NCBI RefSeq assembly: GCF_007725405.1
Contig: NZ_CP042163.1
Span: 3,968,001-4,032,000, forward strand
Origin: Shouchella miscanthi
GTDB lineage: Bacteria > Bacillota > Bacilli > Bacillales > Bacillaceae_D
Direction: 5' to 3'
Length of the DNA stretch: 64,000 nucleotides
Below are positions 29,040 through 38,494 of the stretch, piece after piece (positions within the stretch are counted from its first letter, which is position 1; each line of letters opens with the position of its first letter). Made by a program: the position numbers and the translations under genes. Below the pieces are notes generated by a model. It saw only the letters and a list, made by a program, of their open reading frames with translations, did no database searches and was not told the DNA's origin.

Positions 29040-29918
29040 TTATCGTTTGTTTACCCATCCTAATAGCATTTCGCGCACAAACTTACTAGCTGCAATGGTC
29101 GTTTGTTCCGTTGGATCATAGGCAGGAGCCACCTCAACAAGGTCTGCGCCAACAATAGAAAGATCTGCTTTTGCTAAATGAATTTGTGCTTCAAGCAATT
29201 CTTTTGATGTAATACCGCCAGCCTCAGCAGTGCCCGTACCTGGAGCATACGCCGGATCAAGTACGTCAATATCAATCGTTACGTAAACATGTCTCCCTTT
29301 TAGCTTAGGCAATACTCGCTTCAACGGCTCAACAACATCAAACTTAAAGAGATTCATCCCTGATTCCTTTGCATACGCAAATTCTTCACGCATACCCGAA
29401 CGAATGCCAAATGAATAGACGTTTTCTGGTCCAATTAATTCACACGCCTTACGAATTGGGGTGGAATGAGATAATACCTCTCCTTCATACTCCTCACGTA
29501 AATCTGCGTGTGCGTCAATATGAATAATCGCTAAATCTGGATATTTACGATACATGGCTTTAAAAATTGGCCATGATAAAAGGTGTTCGCCACCTAAACC
29601 GAGGGGGAACTTGCCGTCATTTAAAAGACCTTCCACGTATTCTTCAACCATGTCTAAACTCTTTGCTGCATTTCCAAATGGAAGCGGGATATCACCAGCA
29701 TCAAAATACGCAACCTCTTCTAAATGCTTGTCTGCGTAAGGGCTGTATTCTTCTAATCCAAGAGAAGATTCTCGGATGCGGGCTGGACCAAAACGGGAAC
29801 CTGGACGAAAGGAAACGGTCCAATCCATCGGCATTCCGTAAATGACAGCATCAGCTTCTTCATAAGTTGCCCGGCTCATAATAAAGACCTTGCCAGAATA
29901 AGATTCATCAAATCGCAT
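29040..29918 (-). CDS. speB: Agmatinase
   Basis: A 292-residue ureohydrolase that splits agmatine into putrescine and urea. Binuclear manganese motifs are intact: LGGEHLLSW, IIHIDAHADLR and VTIDIDVLDPAYAPGTGT. The start MRFDESYSGKVF at 29918 is as in B. subtilis SpeB, with AAGGAG at 8 bases; an ATG three codons earlier is too close to this site. It is 12 bases downstream of speE in one operon, so putrescine is made beside the enzyme that uses it. Confidence 0.97.
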   Translation of the reverse strand: MRFDESYSGKVFIMSRATYEEADAVIYGMPMDWTVSFRPGSRFGPARIRESSLGLEEYSPYADKHLEEVAYFDAGDIPLPFGNAAKSLDMVEEYVEGLLNDGKFPLGLGGEHLLSWPIFKAMYRKYPDLAIIHIDAHADLREEYEGEVLSHSTPIRKACELIGPENVYSFGIRSGMREEFAYAKESGMNLFKFDVVEPLKRVLPKLKGRHVYVTIDIDVLDPAYAPGTGTAEAGGITSKELLEAQIHLAKADLSIVGADLVEVAPAYDPTEQTTIAASKFVREMLLGWVNKR

Positions 29919-29930
29919 ACATGTCACTCC

Positions 29931-30758
29931 TTACTTCAATAAATCTTGCACAAATTTGGGTAATACAAAAGCAGCGTTGTGAATGTCTTTTGTATAGTAT
30001 TTTGTGTCAATCTCATGAAAACGAGTCGCTTCCACTTTTAAAGGATCGTGTTTTTTTGAACCGATTGTGAATGTCCACATGCCACTAGGATATGTAGGGA
30101 TGTTGCATGTATACAAACGTGTAATCGGGAAAATTTCTTGTACATCTTTATATACATTTGTAATAAGGTCTTGATGGAACCAAGGGTTATCGGTCTGCGC
30201 TACGAAAATCCCGTCTTCTTTCAATGCTTTTGAGATCCCTTCATAAAAACCTCGTTCAAATAATTTAGCAGCAGGACCAACTGGCTCTGTTGAATCAACC
30301 ATAATGACATCATATTCGTTTTCTGATTTTGCAATATGCATAAACCCATCGTCTACTTGAACATCCACACGAGCATCCTCAAGGGCACAAGCAATGGTTG
30401 GTAAATATTTTTTTGAGTACTCAATTACTTTTCCATCAATATCAACAAGAGTGGCTTTTTCAACTGATGGATGCTTAATGACCTCGCGAATCGCTCCGCC
30501 ATCTCCACCACCTACTACTAGGACATGCTTTGGATTAGGGTGTGTGAATAATGGAACGTGTGTCACCATTTCGTGATACACAAATTCATCCTTTTCTGTT
30601 GTCATCACCATACCATCTAATAACAACATATTTCCGAATTCTTCTGTTTCCACCATATCTAGTTGCTGAAACGCCGTCTTTTCAGAATGCAGCGTGCGTT
30701 TAATTTTCATCGTAATGCCAAATCGTTCTGTTTGTTTTTCTGTAAACCAAAATTCCAC
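29931..30758 (-). CDS. speE: Spermidine synthase
   Basis: A 275-residue aminopropyltransferase moving the aminopropyl group of decarboxylated AdoMet to putrescine. Visible: the N-terminal beta hairpin domain ([21 protein letters not shown] in part), the cofactor loop [14 protein letters not shown] and the catalytic region [14 protein letters not shown] prefer the GTG at 30758 as start because GAGGTG lies 6 bases before it; the GTG three codons earlier overlaps that site. It is followed by speB. Confidence 0.96.
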   Translation of the reverse strand: MEFWFTEKQTERFGITMKIKRTLHSEKTAFQQLDMVETEEFGNMLLLDGMVMTTEKDEFVYHEMVTHVPLFTHPNPKHVLVVGGGDGGAIREVIKHPSVEKATLVDIDGKVIEYSKKYLPTIACALEDARVDVQVDDGFMHIAKSENEYDVIMVDSTEPVGPAAKLFERGFYEGISKALKEDGIFVAQTDNPWFHQDLITNVYKDVQEIFPITRLYTCNIPTYPSGMWTFTIGSKKHDPLKVEATRFHEIDTKYYTKDIHNAAFVLPKFVQDLLK

Positions 30759-30884
30759 TATTGTCACCTCATTTAGTTAAAACCATGTGTACATGATTTC
30801 TTTGCTAAGAGCAAGTATAGCGGATGGGAGCGGAATTGCAACTCTTGTTTAAAAATCTGCTTTTTTTTCCAAACTAGTAAAGAG

Positions 30885-33002
30885 ATGATGAACGAAAGGG
30901 TGAGCAAGTTGATTCCAGCAACAAGAGGTCAAAAAAAACGCTTTAAACAAGTAAAATCGCTGGCTAAATACTGCCTAATTACGATTATGTGCATCATTAT
31001 AAGCATCCTTGCTCTCTTATCCTATGCCAGAATGCAAGGTCCACCACCAATTGAACTTGCTTTCCCTAATCAATTCTTAGCGAACGATGGTTCCATCATT
31101 GATAGTGAAGAAGCAGGTCAAAATCGAAAAACCGTCCCGTTAAACGAGGTATCACCCTATTTAATAGATGCTACAATTGCTGTGGAAGACCGGAAATTTT
31201 ATTCCCACTATGGATTTGACCTTAAACGTATTGGTGGAGCGCTCCTAGCGAACCTGCGATCTGGTTCAAAAGGACAAGGTGCCAGCACAATTACACAGCA
31301 ATACGCTCGTAACTTATATTTATCCCATGAGAAAACGTATGTGCGCAAGTGGAATGAGCTTGTTTACTCTCTTCGATTAGAAATGAATTATTCGAAAGAC
31401 GAGATTTTAGCAGGCTACTTAAATACCATTTACTACGGCCATGGTAACTACGGTATTGAAGCGGCTTCTTCTCACTTCTTCGACAAAAATGCGAAGAATC
31501 TCTCTTTAGCAGAAGCGGCTATGCTAGCAGGTGTGCCGAAAGGACCAAGCTATTATTCACCATTAAATGACTTGGAACGAGCGACGTCCCGCCAGCATAC
31601 CATCTTAAACAGCATGGTGGAGGCAGGCTTTATTACAACCGAAGAAGCTTCCTTAGCGAAAGAAGAAAAACTCCAATTTACCGATCAAAAGGATCTTGAA
31701 GCACAAGAGCTTGCTCCTTATTTTCAAGACCATGTAAAAGCCTTCATGAAAGACTACACTCAACTTACAGAACAACAGTTAAAAGTAGGAGGATTAAGCG
31801 TTCAGACGACACTTGACCCCACTCTTCAGCAACAAGCAGAAGATCTTGTTGCGCACTATATGCCGGAAAGTGATTTGCAAGTGGCACTTGTTGCAATGGA
31901 TCCTCGAACAAGCGAAGTGAAAGCACTTGTAGGCGGAAAAGACTATGAAGATAGTTCATATAATCGAGCGACTCAGTCTAAGCGACACCCTGGATCAACA
32001 ATGAAACCATTTCTTTACTACGCAGCACTTGAGAATGGCTTCACGCCAATGACAACATTCCTTAGTGAACCGACCTCTTTCACATTTGACGAAGGACGGG
32101 ATTCATACGAGCCTAGTAATTATAACGATATTTATGCGAACGATTTTATTACAATGCTCGAAGCGATTTCCTACTCTGATAACATTTACGCGGTGAAAAC
32201 CCATCTGTCTATTGGGGAGGAAGAACTGGTTCGAGTTGCAGAAACCGTTGGCTTAGGTAAACTTAAACAACTACCCTCTCTTGCACTTGGTGCACAGCCC
32301 GTATCCATTATTGATATGGCAAATGCCTATACAGCGCTAGCAAACGGGGGAAAGATGAGTGAGCCTGTGTTTATTCGTCATATTACGGATGGAGAAGGTA
32401 AGAAAATCTTTGAACCAAACAGCCCACAACGGCAAGTACTTCGGGCTGACACGGCGTATATTTTAACGGATATGATGAAGGGTGTTTTTGAACCTGAACT
32501 AAATAGCTACACGTCGGTAACTGGTGGCAGTGTAGCAAAGAAACTGACTCATCCGACTGCTGGTAAGTCAGGGTCTACGCCGCGAGATAGCTGGATGATT
32601 GGCTATACGCCACAGCTTGTCACAGTTGTTTGGACTGGCTACGATGAGAAGAAAGACATTAATCAATTTACAGAAGGCCAAATTGCTAAACGAATTTGGG
32701 CAGATTTCATGCAGTCAGCCATGGAAGATGAACTAACGCTTCCATTCACTCGTCCTCCTGGGGTTGTTATGAAAACAGTCGACCCTCATACTGGATTGCT
32801 CACGAATGAATCTTGCCCTGGTGGAAGACCTACCGCTTTCTTAATGGGGACCGAACCGCTCGAACCCTGTAGTAAGCTGGAAGAATCAGAACCAATTGAT
32901 GAAGAGCCAGAACAAGACAAAGGCATTTTCCGACGCTTCTTTCGCTGGATTGGTGGAAATGAAGTCGAAACGGAGCAATGGGAACGACGAGATCAAGAGT
33001 AG
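30885..33002 (+). CDS. pbpG: Class A penicillin-binding protein (PBP2D-type)
   Basis: A 705-residue bifunctional PBP. A cytosolic basic start and one membrane helix (residues ~28-50) precede the glycosyltransferase domain (ATIAVEDRKFYSHYGFD, GASTITQQYARNLYL, AGVPKGPSYYSP). The transpeptidase domain has HPGSTMKP (active Ser), SYSDNIYAV and GKSGSTP. Position next to speE identifies it with B. subtilis pbpG (ywhE), a forespore-expressed PBP. The first codon is uncertain: ATG at 30885 has a poor Shine-Dalgarno, whereas a TTG eight codons later has GAAAGGGTGA just upstream. The C-terminal ~50 residues are acidic and charged. Confidence 0.9.
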   Translation: MMNERVSKLIPATRGQKKRFKQVKSLAKYCLITIMCIIISILALLSYARMQGPPPIELAFPNQFLANDGSIIDSEEAGQNRKTVPLNEVSPYLIDATIAVEDRKFYSHYGFDLKRIGGALLANLRSGSKGQGASTITQQYARNLYLSHEKTYVRKWNELVYSLRLEMNYSKDEILAGYLNTIYYGHGNYGIEAASSHFFDKNAKNLSLAEAAMLAGVPKGPSYYSPLNDLERATSRQHTILNSMVEAGFITTEEASLAKEEKLQFTDQKDLEAQELAPYFQDHVKAFMKDYTQLTEQQLKVGGLSVQTTLDPTLQQQAEDLVAHYMPESDLQVALVAMDPRTSEVKALVGGKDYEDSSYNRATQSKRHPGSTMKPFLYYAALENGFTPMTTFLSEPTSFTFDEGRDSYEPSNYNDIYANDFITMLEAISYSDNIYAVKTHLSIGEEELVRVAETVGLGKLKQLPSLALGAQPVSIIDMANAYTALANGGKMSEPVFIRHITDGEGKKIFEPNSPQRQVLRADTAYILTDMMKGVFEPELNSYTSVTGGSVAKKLTHPTAGKSGSTPRDSWMIGYTPQLVTVVWTGYDEKKDINQFTEGQIAKRIWADFMQSAMEDELTLPFTRPPGVVMKTVDPHTGLLTNESCPGGRPTAFLMGTEPLEPCSKLEESEPIDEEPEQDKGIFRRFFRWIGGNEVETEQWERRDQE

Positions 33003-33006
33003 CACG

Positions 33007-33045
33007 AAAAAGAGTATGGATCTATTTAAGATTCATACTCTTTAT
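33007..33045. terminator. Bidirectional terminator
   Basis: Ten-bp stem AAAGAGTATG/CATACTCTTT between convergent pbpG and the acetyltransferase gene. Confidence 0.85.
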
Positions 33046-33046
33046 T

Positions 33047-33868
33047 TCATGCTTTATAACGATAATATGCTTGGGCACCTTCTACAGTGAACCCACATTT
33101 TTTATATAATGACAACGCCTGCTCGTTTGAGGTCACAACATCTAACCAAACTGTTTTTCCGTTTCGAACTTCACGATGGACAATATCCGTTAACACAGCT
33201 CGACCAATACCTTTACCGCGCTCCTCTTTCTTAATGACGAAACCGTAAATCCAACTTTCATCTTTTTGACGCTGCACTCTTAATTTCCCAACTACTTCAC
33301 CAGCAGCTTCAACGATATAAGTTCCATTTACTTCGTCTGGTCTCAAATGATTTGTTTCTTCCATCGATAAACCAAAACCCTCTTTATCTAAGCATTGAAT
33401 GGATGCTTGATCACTCGAAACAGCTGGACGAATTCGAATGCCCTCCTTTGAACAAGGCATTGGTATTTCGCGACAAACCATTTGATGCTCAGAAAATTGA
33501 TAGACAGCACCAACTGCCCGACAGAAAGCATGACCACTCGTAGCGTTTTCAGGAGTATTAATGAGAAAAGGCGCTGCCTGCTGATGCCAATTGCTGAGCG
33601 CTTGAGTCATTAAATGGCGGGCAATGCCTCTCCGTCTGTATTCTGGGTCAACAAGACACAAACATTCGACTTTTTTCCCAAATGAAAAAACCGCCAAATA
33701 ACCAAGTAACGTACCTTTTTCGTCATAATGAAAGTAATCTTCCGTTTTCGACTCGGAACGATTTTGTTGTGCAAGCATATCCCAATTCATTTTTAACTTC
33801 GTCTTATCATAGTGTTCTACCTTTTGCTGCAGCGCGTGAATTGCTTTTCGTTGCTCTGGGGCAAGCAT
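33047..33868 (-). CDS. Tandem GNAT-domain acetyltransferase
   Basis: A 273-residue protein with two GNAT domains. Domain 1 (~residues 1-140) has the acetyl-CoA loop RRRGIARHL; domain 2 (~145-273) has RGKGIGRAVL and the C-terminal LYKKCGFTVEG. Both look able to bind acetyl-CoA. The layout resembles the tandem-GNAT acetyltransferases related to mycothiol synthase, though bacilli make bacillithiol instead. The substrate cannot be told. The start at 33868 is chosen from AAGGTGG at 8 bases. Confidence 0.8.
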   Translation of the reverse strand: MLAPEQRKAIHALQQKVEHYDKTKLKMNWDMLAQQNRSESKTEDYFHYDEKGTLLGYLAVFSFGKKVECLCLVDPEYRRRGIARHLMTQALSNWHQQAAPFLINTPENATSGHAFCRAVGAVYQFSEHQMVCREIPMPCSKEGIRIRPAVSSDQASIQCLDKEGFGLSMEETNHLRPDEVNGTYIVEAAGEVVGKLRVQRQKDESWIYGFVIKKEERGKGIGRAVLTDIVHREVRNGKTVWLDVVTSNEQALSLYKKCGFTVEGAQAYYRYKA

Positions 33869-34152
33869 CCTTTTCACCACCTTTTCTCATCAGTATAGCA
33901 CAGAAAACAATTGTAATTTTCTTTTTAATTACGTATGTTCATCTCTTTTTCAAAAGATTTGAATGTTTCCGCATCTTTTGTCAAGAGATTAATCTGCCTA
34001 AAATGTTGATTTCAGTGAGGCATATTTCCGTTTAAAAGAAACGATTCGTTTCCTTTTATCTAATCCCGAAGCAGTTTTAAAGAAATCTCTAATTAACAGG
34101 ATTCCATTCTCTTAGTCAGAATAAAAGTTAGGATTTTTTAGCTATCCTTTAT

Positions 34153-34323
34153 TTATCCGTTTCTTTGATCATTCACTTTTTCTTTATGCGCATAGAAAAA
34201 TAATACGCCATATACTGGGATTACAGATATAAATATCATTATCCTATCTACTATTATTGATATTACTAGTGAAATTACAAGTATTACTATTCCTAAGTAA
34301 GAATACATCTTTGCTTTAGACAT
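34153..34323 (-). CDS. Small two-segment membrane protein (56 aa)
   Basis: A short unrecognised ORF: it begins MSKAKMYSYLGIVILVISL, has two hydrophobic segments (residues ~8-25 and ~29-46) and ends in a charged tail HKEKVNDQRNG. AGAGGTG lies 10 bases before the ATG, and 7 bases before an alternative in-frame TTG one codon upstream. It is rich in ATA and TTA codons and lies in the most AT-rich part of the window, unlike its neighbours. No homologue is recognised, and function is unknown. The coding case rests on the Shine-Dalgarno and the clean membrane pattern. Confidence 0.55.
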   Translation of the reverse strand: MSKAKMYSYLGIVILVISLVISIIVDRIMIFISVIPVYGVLFFYAHKEKVNDQRNG

Positions 34324-34716
34324 CAATTAACACACCTCTTTACAATAATGGAATAAGACGTAGATACAGCAGAATGTAGCTAGAGAACCATCAAAAATAT
34401 TGGATCTATTTAAAATCGTATAGCTTCATCTCGATTCTTCTCACTGACGCAAACTTTTTATTTTTTGCTTTGATTCACTTACACTAGATATTTACGCCTC
34501 ATAACAACTCTCGAACTTATAATAAAAGTTCAATATGTAACTCATTCAACGATAAAAAGTATATTCCTTTCTAATAAATACAAACGTTCAACAAAAACAC
34601 TTTTTAGAAGCTGTCAAATTACCATAAATGTTTTTAAAATCTCAGATTCAAACATAATTTACCGCTTGCGTGCTACACTAGAACGAATACGCTATTAACT
34701 TCGAAGGGGTGTCTAG
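34324..34716. other. AT-rich gap upstream of pepF
   Basis: A 393-base noncoding stretch. It holds a short inverted repeat GAACTT/AAGTTC (34513-34518 with 34526-34531) and an extended -10 (TGCTACACT, 34671-34679) suitable for pepF. I see no RNA gene, riboswitch or mobile element. Confidence 0.5.
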
Positions 34717-36504
34717 ATGACGACATATTCAACACGAAAAGAAGTCCCTGATCACGAAAAGTGGGATTTGACCGATTTATTTAACAATGAACAGGAATGG
34801 CGCGCTAAATTAGAAGAATGCGAAAGCATCTGTGACAAATTACAAACATATGATGGCGCTATTACTAGTGGCTCCGATTTGTTAGCCTACTTAAAAACAC
34901 AAGAAGAGCTTTCGTTTCATTTGCGAAAAGTATTTGCGTATACCATGTTTTTAACCGACATTGATACGAGGGATTCTCATGCGCAAACGTTAAGTGATCG
35001 CACAACAAAGCTTGGGGTGAAAGTAAGTGAATCAACCGCTTTTTTTATGCCATTCCTCTTAAGCTTAAATGAGGAAACACTTCGTTCTTACTTAAAAGAA
35101 GAAAAAGAACTCGAATATTTCGAAGACGAACTATGGAAATCGTTTCGGTTTAAAGACCACGTTCTTTCAAAAGAAAAAGAAGAATTGCTTTCGCAACTGA
35201 GCGAATCGTTTCAAGCTCCTGGCGCAACATTTAGTATGTTGAATAATGCAGATATACAATTTGGTGATGTAACCGACGATAAAGGGAAAAAAGTTCAATT
35301 AACAAGAGGCATGTATGCAAAGTTGATTGAAGACGAGGATCGAAATAAGAGAAAAGAAGCGTACAAAGCTTACTATAAGCCGTACATTGAACTAAATAAT
35401 ACGATTGCTACAACACTCGGTGCGGAAATTAAAAAGAATGCAACCATGGCGAAAGTACGCAACTATGAGTCCGCTCTGCAAAAAGCTCTTTTTGCGGACG
35501 ACATTGATCCAGCTGTATATGATCAGTTAATTGAGGCAGCGAGAAACCATATTCAACCATTACATGAATACAGCCGATTACGTAAGGAAAAGCTTGGTGT
35601 TGATGAACTGCGCCAATACGACTTAAATGCATCGATTGTACCTGGTGTCAAAGCAGACATTCCGTATGAGGAAGCATACAGCACGATGATTCACGCTTTA
35701 CAGCCATTAGGTGAAGAGTACGTTGAGCGATTAAAAGAGTTTAAAGATAAACGCTATATTGACGTAAGGGAAACACCTGCAAAGCGTTCAGGCGCTTACA
35801 ATATGGGCGTTTATGGTGTCCACCCATTTGTTCTTTTAAATCATCACGATGATTTAAATAGCTTATTTACACTTGTTCATGAAATGGGTCATGCACTACA
35901 CAGTCATTATTCAAGCAAGCACCAGCCACAAATAACCGCAAGCTATCGCATTTTTGTTGCCGAAGTAGCATCAACGGTAAACGAAGTTTTGCTAATTAAC
36001 TATTTGTTAAATGAAACGACGGATGAGAAAATGCGAGCTTACTTATTAAATCATTTCATCGAACAATTCCGCGGTACCTTTTTCACGCAAGTAATGTTTG
36101 CTGATTTTGAGAAGCAAACCCATGAAAAAGCAGAAAACGGTGAATCGCTAAATGCAGAAAACTTAAATACACTATATGAAGAGCTTTTCCGCCTTTATAA
36201 CGGTCCAGATATTGTATTTGATGATGAGGTGAAATACGGATGGTCTCGCATCCCTCACTTCTATCGTGCCTTTTATGTATACCAATACGCAACAGGATTC
36301 GCCTCAGCCATTCAAATTGCCACTAAGATTTTAGAAGGCGATAAAGACGTCCTTGAGTCGTATTTAACGTTCCTTAAAAGTGGAAGCTCAGCCGATCCAT
36401 TGGAGCTCCTTAAAGCGGTAGGAGTCGATTTAACCACTCCTGAACCAATCGAAGCAGCAATGAAAAAATTCGCAGAGCTTGTAGACGAATTGAAAAAACT
36501 ATAA
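34717..36504 (+). CDS. pepF: Oligoendopeptidase F
   Basis: A 595-residue M3-family zinc metallopeptidase that cleaves peptides of about 7-17 residues in the cytoplasm. The zinc site is LVHEMGHALHS with the HExxH His at residue 388 and the third ligand Glu in VAEVASTVNEVLL. The N-terminal helical domain begins DHEKWDLTDLF, typical of PepF. GAAGGGGTG precedes the ATG. It is monocistronic, with its own terminator. Confidence 0.95.
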   Translation: MTTYSTRKEVPDHEKWDLTDLFNNEQEWRAKLEECESICDKLQTYDGAITSGSDLLAYLKTQEELSFHLRKVFAYTMFLTDIDTRDSHAQTLSDRTTKLGVKVSESTAFFMPFLLSLNEETLRSYLKEEKELEYFEDELWKSFRFKDHVLSKEKEELLSQLSESFQAPGATFSMLNNADIQFGDVTDDKGKKVQLTRGMYAKLIEDEDRNKRKEAYKAYYKPYIELNNTIATTLGAEIKKNATMAKVRNYESALQKALFADDIDPAVYDQLIEAARNHIQPLHEYSRLRKEKLGVDELRQYDLNASIVPGVKADIPYEEAYSTMIHALQPLGEEYVERLKEFKDKRYIDVRETPAKRSGAYNMGVYGVHPFVLLNHHDDLNSLFTLVHEMGHALHSHYSSKHQPQITASYRIFVAEVASTVNEVLLINYLLNETTDEKMRAYLLNHFIEQFRGTFFTQVMFADFEKQTHEKAENGESLNAENLNTLYEELFRLYNGPDIVFDDEVKYGWSRIPHFYRAFYVYQYATGFASAIQIATKILEGDKDVLESYLTFLKSGSSADPLELLKAVGVDLTTPEPIEAAMKKFAELVDELKKL

Positions 36505-36547
36505 AAAAACAGCCGAGGGGTATACGTACACCCTCGGCTGCTTTTTT
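36503..36547. terminator. Bidirectional terminator
   Basis: Ten-bp GC-rich stem CAGCCGAGGG/CCCTCGGCTG flanked by A7 and T6, right at the pepF stop. Confidence 0.92.
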
Positions 36548-36619
36548 GTCCTAGCACTAGTAAGCGTAAAACAAAGACATTAAAAGAACAATAGATCTTA
36601 TCATTTATTCACAATTTGT

Positions 36620-37165
36620 TCAAATTTTTAACGCTTCTTGCAACGTTGATGATGCATTCCAAATGTCTTCACTATGTCCTTTTAAGAAATCAGCTAACAC
36701 TTTACGAGAAGAGGCATCCATATCTTCAACCGATACTTTTCCTTTTAATGCTTTGTCCATCTGATTCACATGCTCTGGCATGCTTTTATAGCCACGTTTT
36801 GCTCCTTTGTTTACTGTCATATAGCAGGCGGAAACGCCACTGTAATAAGGTTTTTTATCTTTTGTCTCAATTGTAATCCAAACTAGCCAATAACGCTTCA
36901 TGCCTTCTGTTGGGACATCTTCGAGGGTTGGAATAAACTTCACTCGTTTTTCAACAGCAGAACGTGCATGAAGCGCCCCCATATCAACAAACGCCTCTTG
37001 TTCATCAATATTAATAAACAATGGCGTCATATGATCTAAGTTAATGAGACCAGCTCCGTATCCACCATGGCCATCTGTCGCATCAGAATCGTTACTAAGA
37101 ATCGTAAAGTTTGAAGACTTCTTCGCCTTCTTCAAATTATTATTATTGAGCAAATCCACGATCAT
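36620..37165 (-). CDS. ywhD: YwhD-family protein
   Basis: A 181-residue soluble protein of the YwhD family. Conserved features are NFTILSNDSDATDGHGGYGAG in its first part, INLDHMTPLFINI and KRYWLVWITIE. Function unknown. In B. subtilis ywhD lies just beside pbpG; here pepF and the acetyltransferase gene come between. The ATG at 37165 is close to its AAAGGG site, and a GTG two codons later would fit better; the difference is only two residues. Confidence 0.85.
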   Translation of the reverse strand: MIVDLLNNNNLKKAKKSSNFTILSNDSDATDGHGGYGAGLINLDHMTPLFINIDEQEAFVDMGALHARSAVEKRVKFIPTLEDVPTEGMKRYWLVWITIETKDKKPYYSGVSACYMTVNKGAKRGYKSMPEHVNQMDKALKGKVSVEDMDASSRKVLADFLKGHSEDIWNASSTLQEALKI

Positions 37166-37405
37166 CCGCCCTTTCTAGTTTCATCATTCATGATTTCATT
37201 GTATCATAAGTTGATTTTCAGATCAGCCAGTATGCCACACACGAATAATTTGGAGCATTTAGAAGGATTTTGTCGCATTTCTGTGCATATGCGAACTAAT
37301 TCTAAAGTTTTTCTAAAATTTTCGATATTATGATGACAAATGAAGGGATATCACTATATAATTACCTTGCAAGAAAAATATGACAACTGAATATAGGAGG
37401 AACAC

Positions 37406-38491
37406 ATGAAAAAATTATTGTCCTTATCACTTATTTTTACATTGCTTTTATCTCTTATTGCACCGAGTCTTAGTTTTGCCCACTCATTAGATCAGGACGA
37501 GCTAAATGAGTACTTAGCGTACATAGACATGACTGAAGAAGAGCTTGAAATATATTTAAATGATCGCTGGCAAACCGCTTTAGACGAGTTTAGTACAGTC
37601 GAAGAATTAGAGGATTATTTAGGTGACTTATTAACTGAAGAAAGTTATTATCAACTTTTAGAAGATTACGGAGTTTCTGAAGACGACTTCTTAGCTTTAT
37701 TAGAAGAGTTAATGATTTCAATGGATTACTTTATTTTCTATGATGACTTAGATATGTTCCTATGGGCACATTTTGGTGATGATGACTGGTATGAGTTTCC
37801 TGACTTATCGGGTTACTTAAAAGAGTTTAGCCTTAGTGATGAAGAATTATGGAACTTAATGATGCACTTCCTTGAAGTAAGAGAAACAAACCCACATTTA
37901 TCAGCAGACTTAAACGCATTAAAAGAGCGTGGTTTTGCTTTCCGTGATGGCGCTTTTGAATCCATTACAGAATTAAACGCACAAGAAATCGCTGAACTTT
38001 TCGCAATTGGCGAAAAAGCAATTGATTTACTAAAATTACAACCAGCTTATTACGTTGACAAAGCTGGACAAGACAAAAAACCAGTCGATTTAGCTGCTTT
38101 AGCAAAATCCGGCATTGAAAAAGAATATAAGCTTCTTGTTGAATTGTATAATGAATCTGGCGACTTCTTAGCTGATTTTTATATCACTCCAGAGATGTTT
38201 AACTCCCATTTCATTAAAGATATTTTAGATGATGTGAACAACATCGGTAAAGAAGTAGAAGAATCATTAAAAGAAACGCCGAAAAACGGTGGCGAAGCAC
38301 CAGCTAAAAAAGCACCTGTATCAGGTGGTCAAGATAGTAGCGACACATCTAAAAAGCTGACAAAAACGGTTGATGGTGCGAAAATGCCTAAAACATCAAG
38401 CAACTACCCACTTTTCGCTTTACTTGGTCTTGGATTAATGGGCGCTGGCTTACTTGTATTCCGTCGTTCGATGAAAAAAGAGGCTGTATAA
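37406..38491 (+). CDS. Processed acidic surface protein with sortase signal
   Basis: A 361-residue exported protein. A signal peptide (MKKLLSLSLIFTLLLSLIAP, cleaved near FAHS) leads into a very acidic domain of Asp/Glu-rich helices to ~residue 210. A Lys/Ser/Gly linker follows, then the sorting signal MPKTS at ~residue 333, a hydrophobic segment and the basic tail RRSMKKEAV. It fits the processed acidic surface protein family of bacilli, which are anchored by class D sortases at LPxTA/S-type signals; the Met in place of Leu is unusual. The gene for a sortase follows after 3 bases. A perfect AGGAGG precedes the ATG. Likely attached to the wall; role unknown, perhaps buffering surface charge at high pH. 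Confidence 0.85.
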   Translation: MKKLLSLSLIFTLLLSLIAPSLSFAHSLDQDELNEYLAYIDMTEEELEIYLNDRWQTALDEFSTVEELEDYLGDLLTEESYYQLLEDYGVSEDDFLALLEELMISMDYFIFYDDLDMFLWAHFGDDDWYEFPDLSGYLKEFSLSDEELWNLMMHFLEVRETNPHLSADLNALKERGFAFRDGAFESITELNAQEIAELFAIGEKAIDLLKLQPAYYVDKAGQDKKPVDLAALAKSGIEKEYKLLVELYNESGDFLADFYITPEMFNSHFIKDILDDVNNIGKEVEESLKETPKNGGEAPAKKAPVSGGQDSSDTSKKLTKTVDGAKMPKTSSNYPLFALLGLGLMGAGLLVFRRSMKKEAV

Positions 38492-38494
38492 GTC

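Noticed and set aside
33682-34035. A 117-codon plus-strand ORF running into the intergenic gap
   Set aside because: Mostly antisense of the tandem GNAT gene, no ribosome site, no recognisable protein pattern.
34040-34054. Palindrome GAAACGATTCGTTTC as a LexA box
   Set aside because: It does not fit CGAAC-N4-GTTCG and no SOS gene is near.
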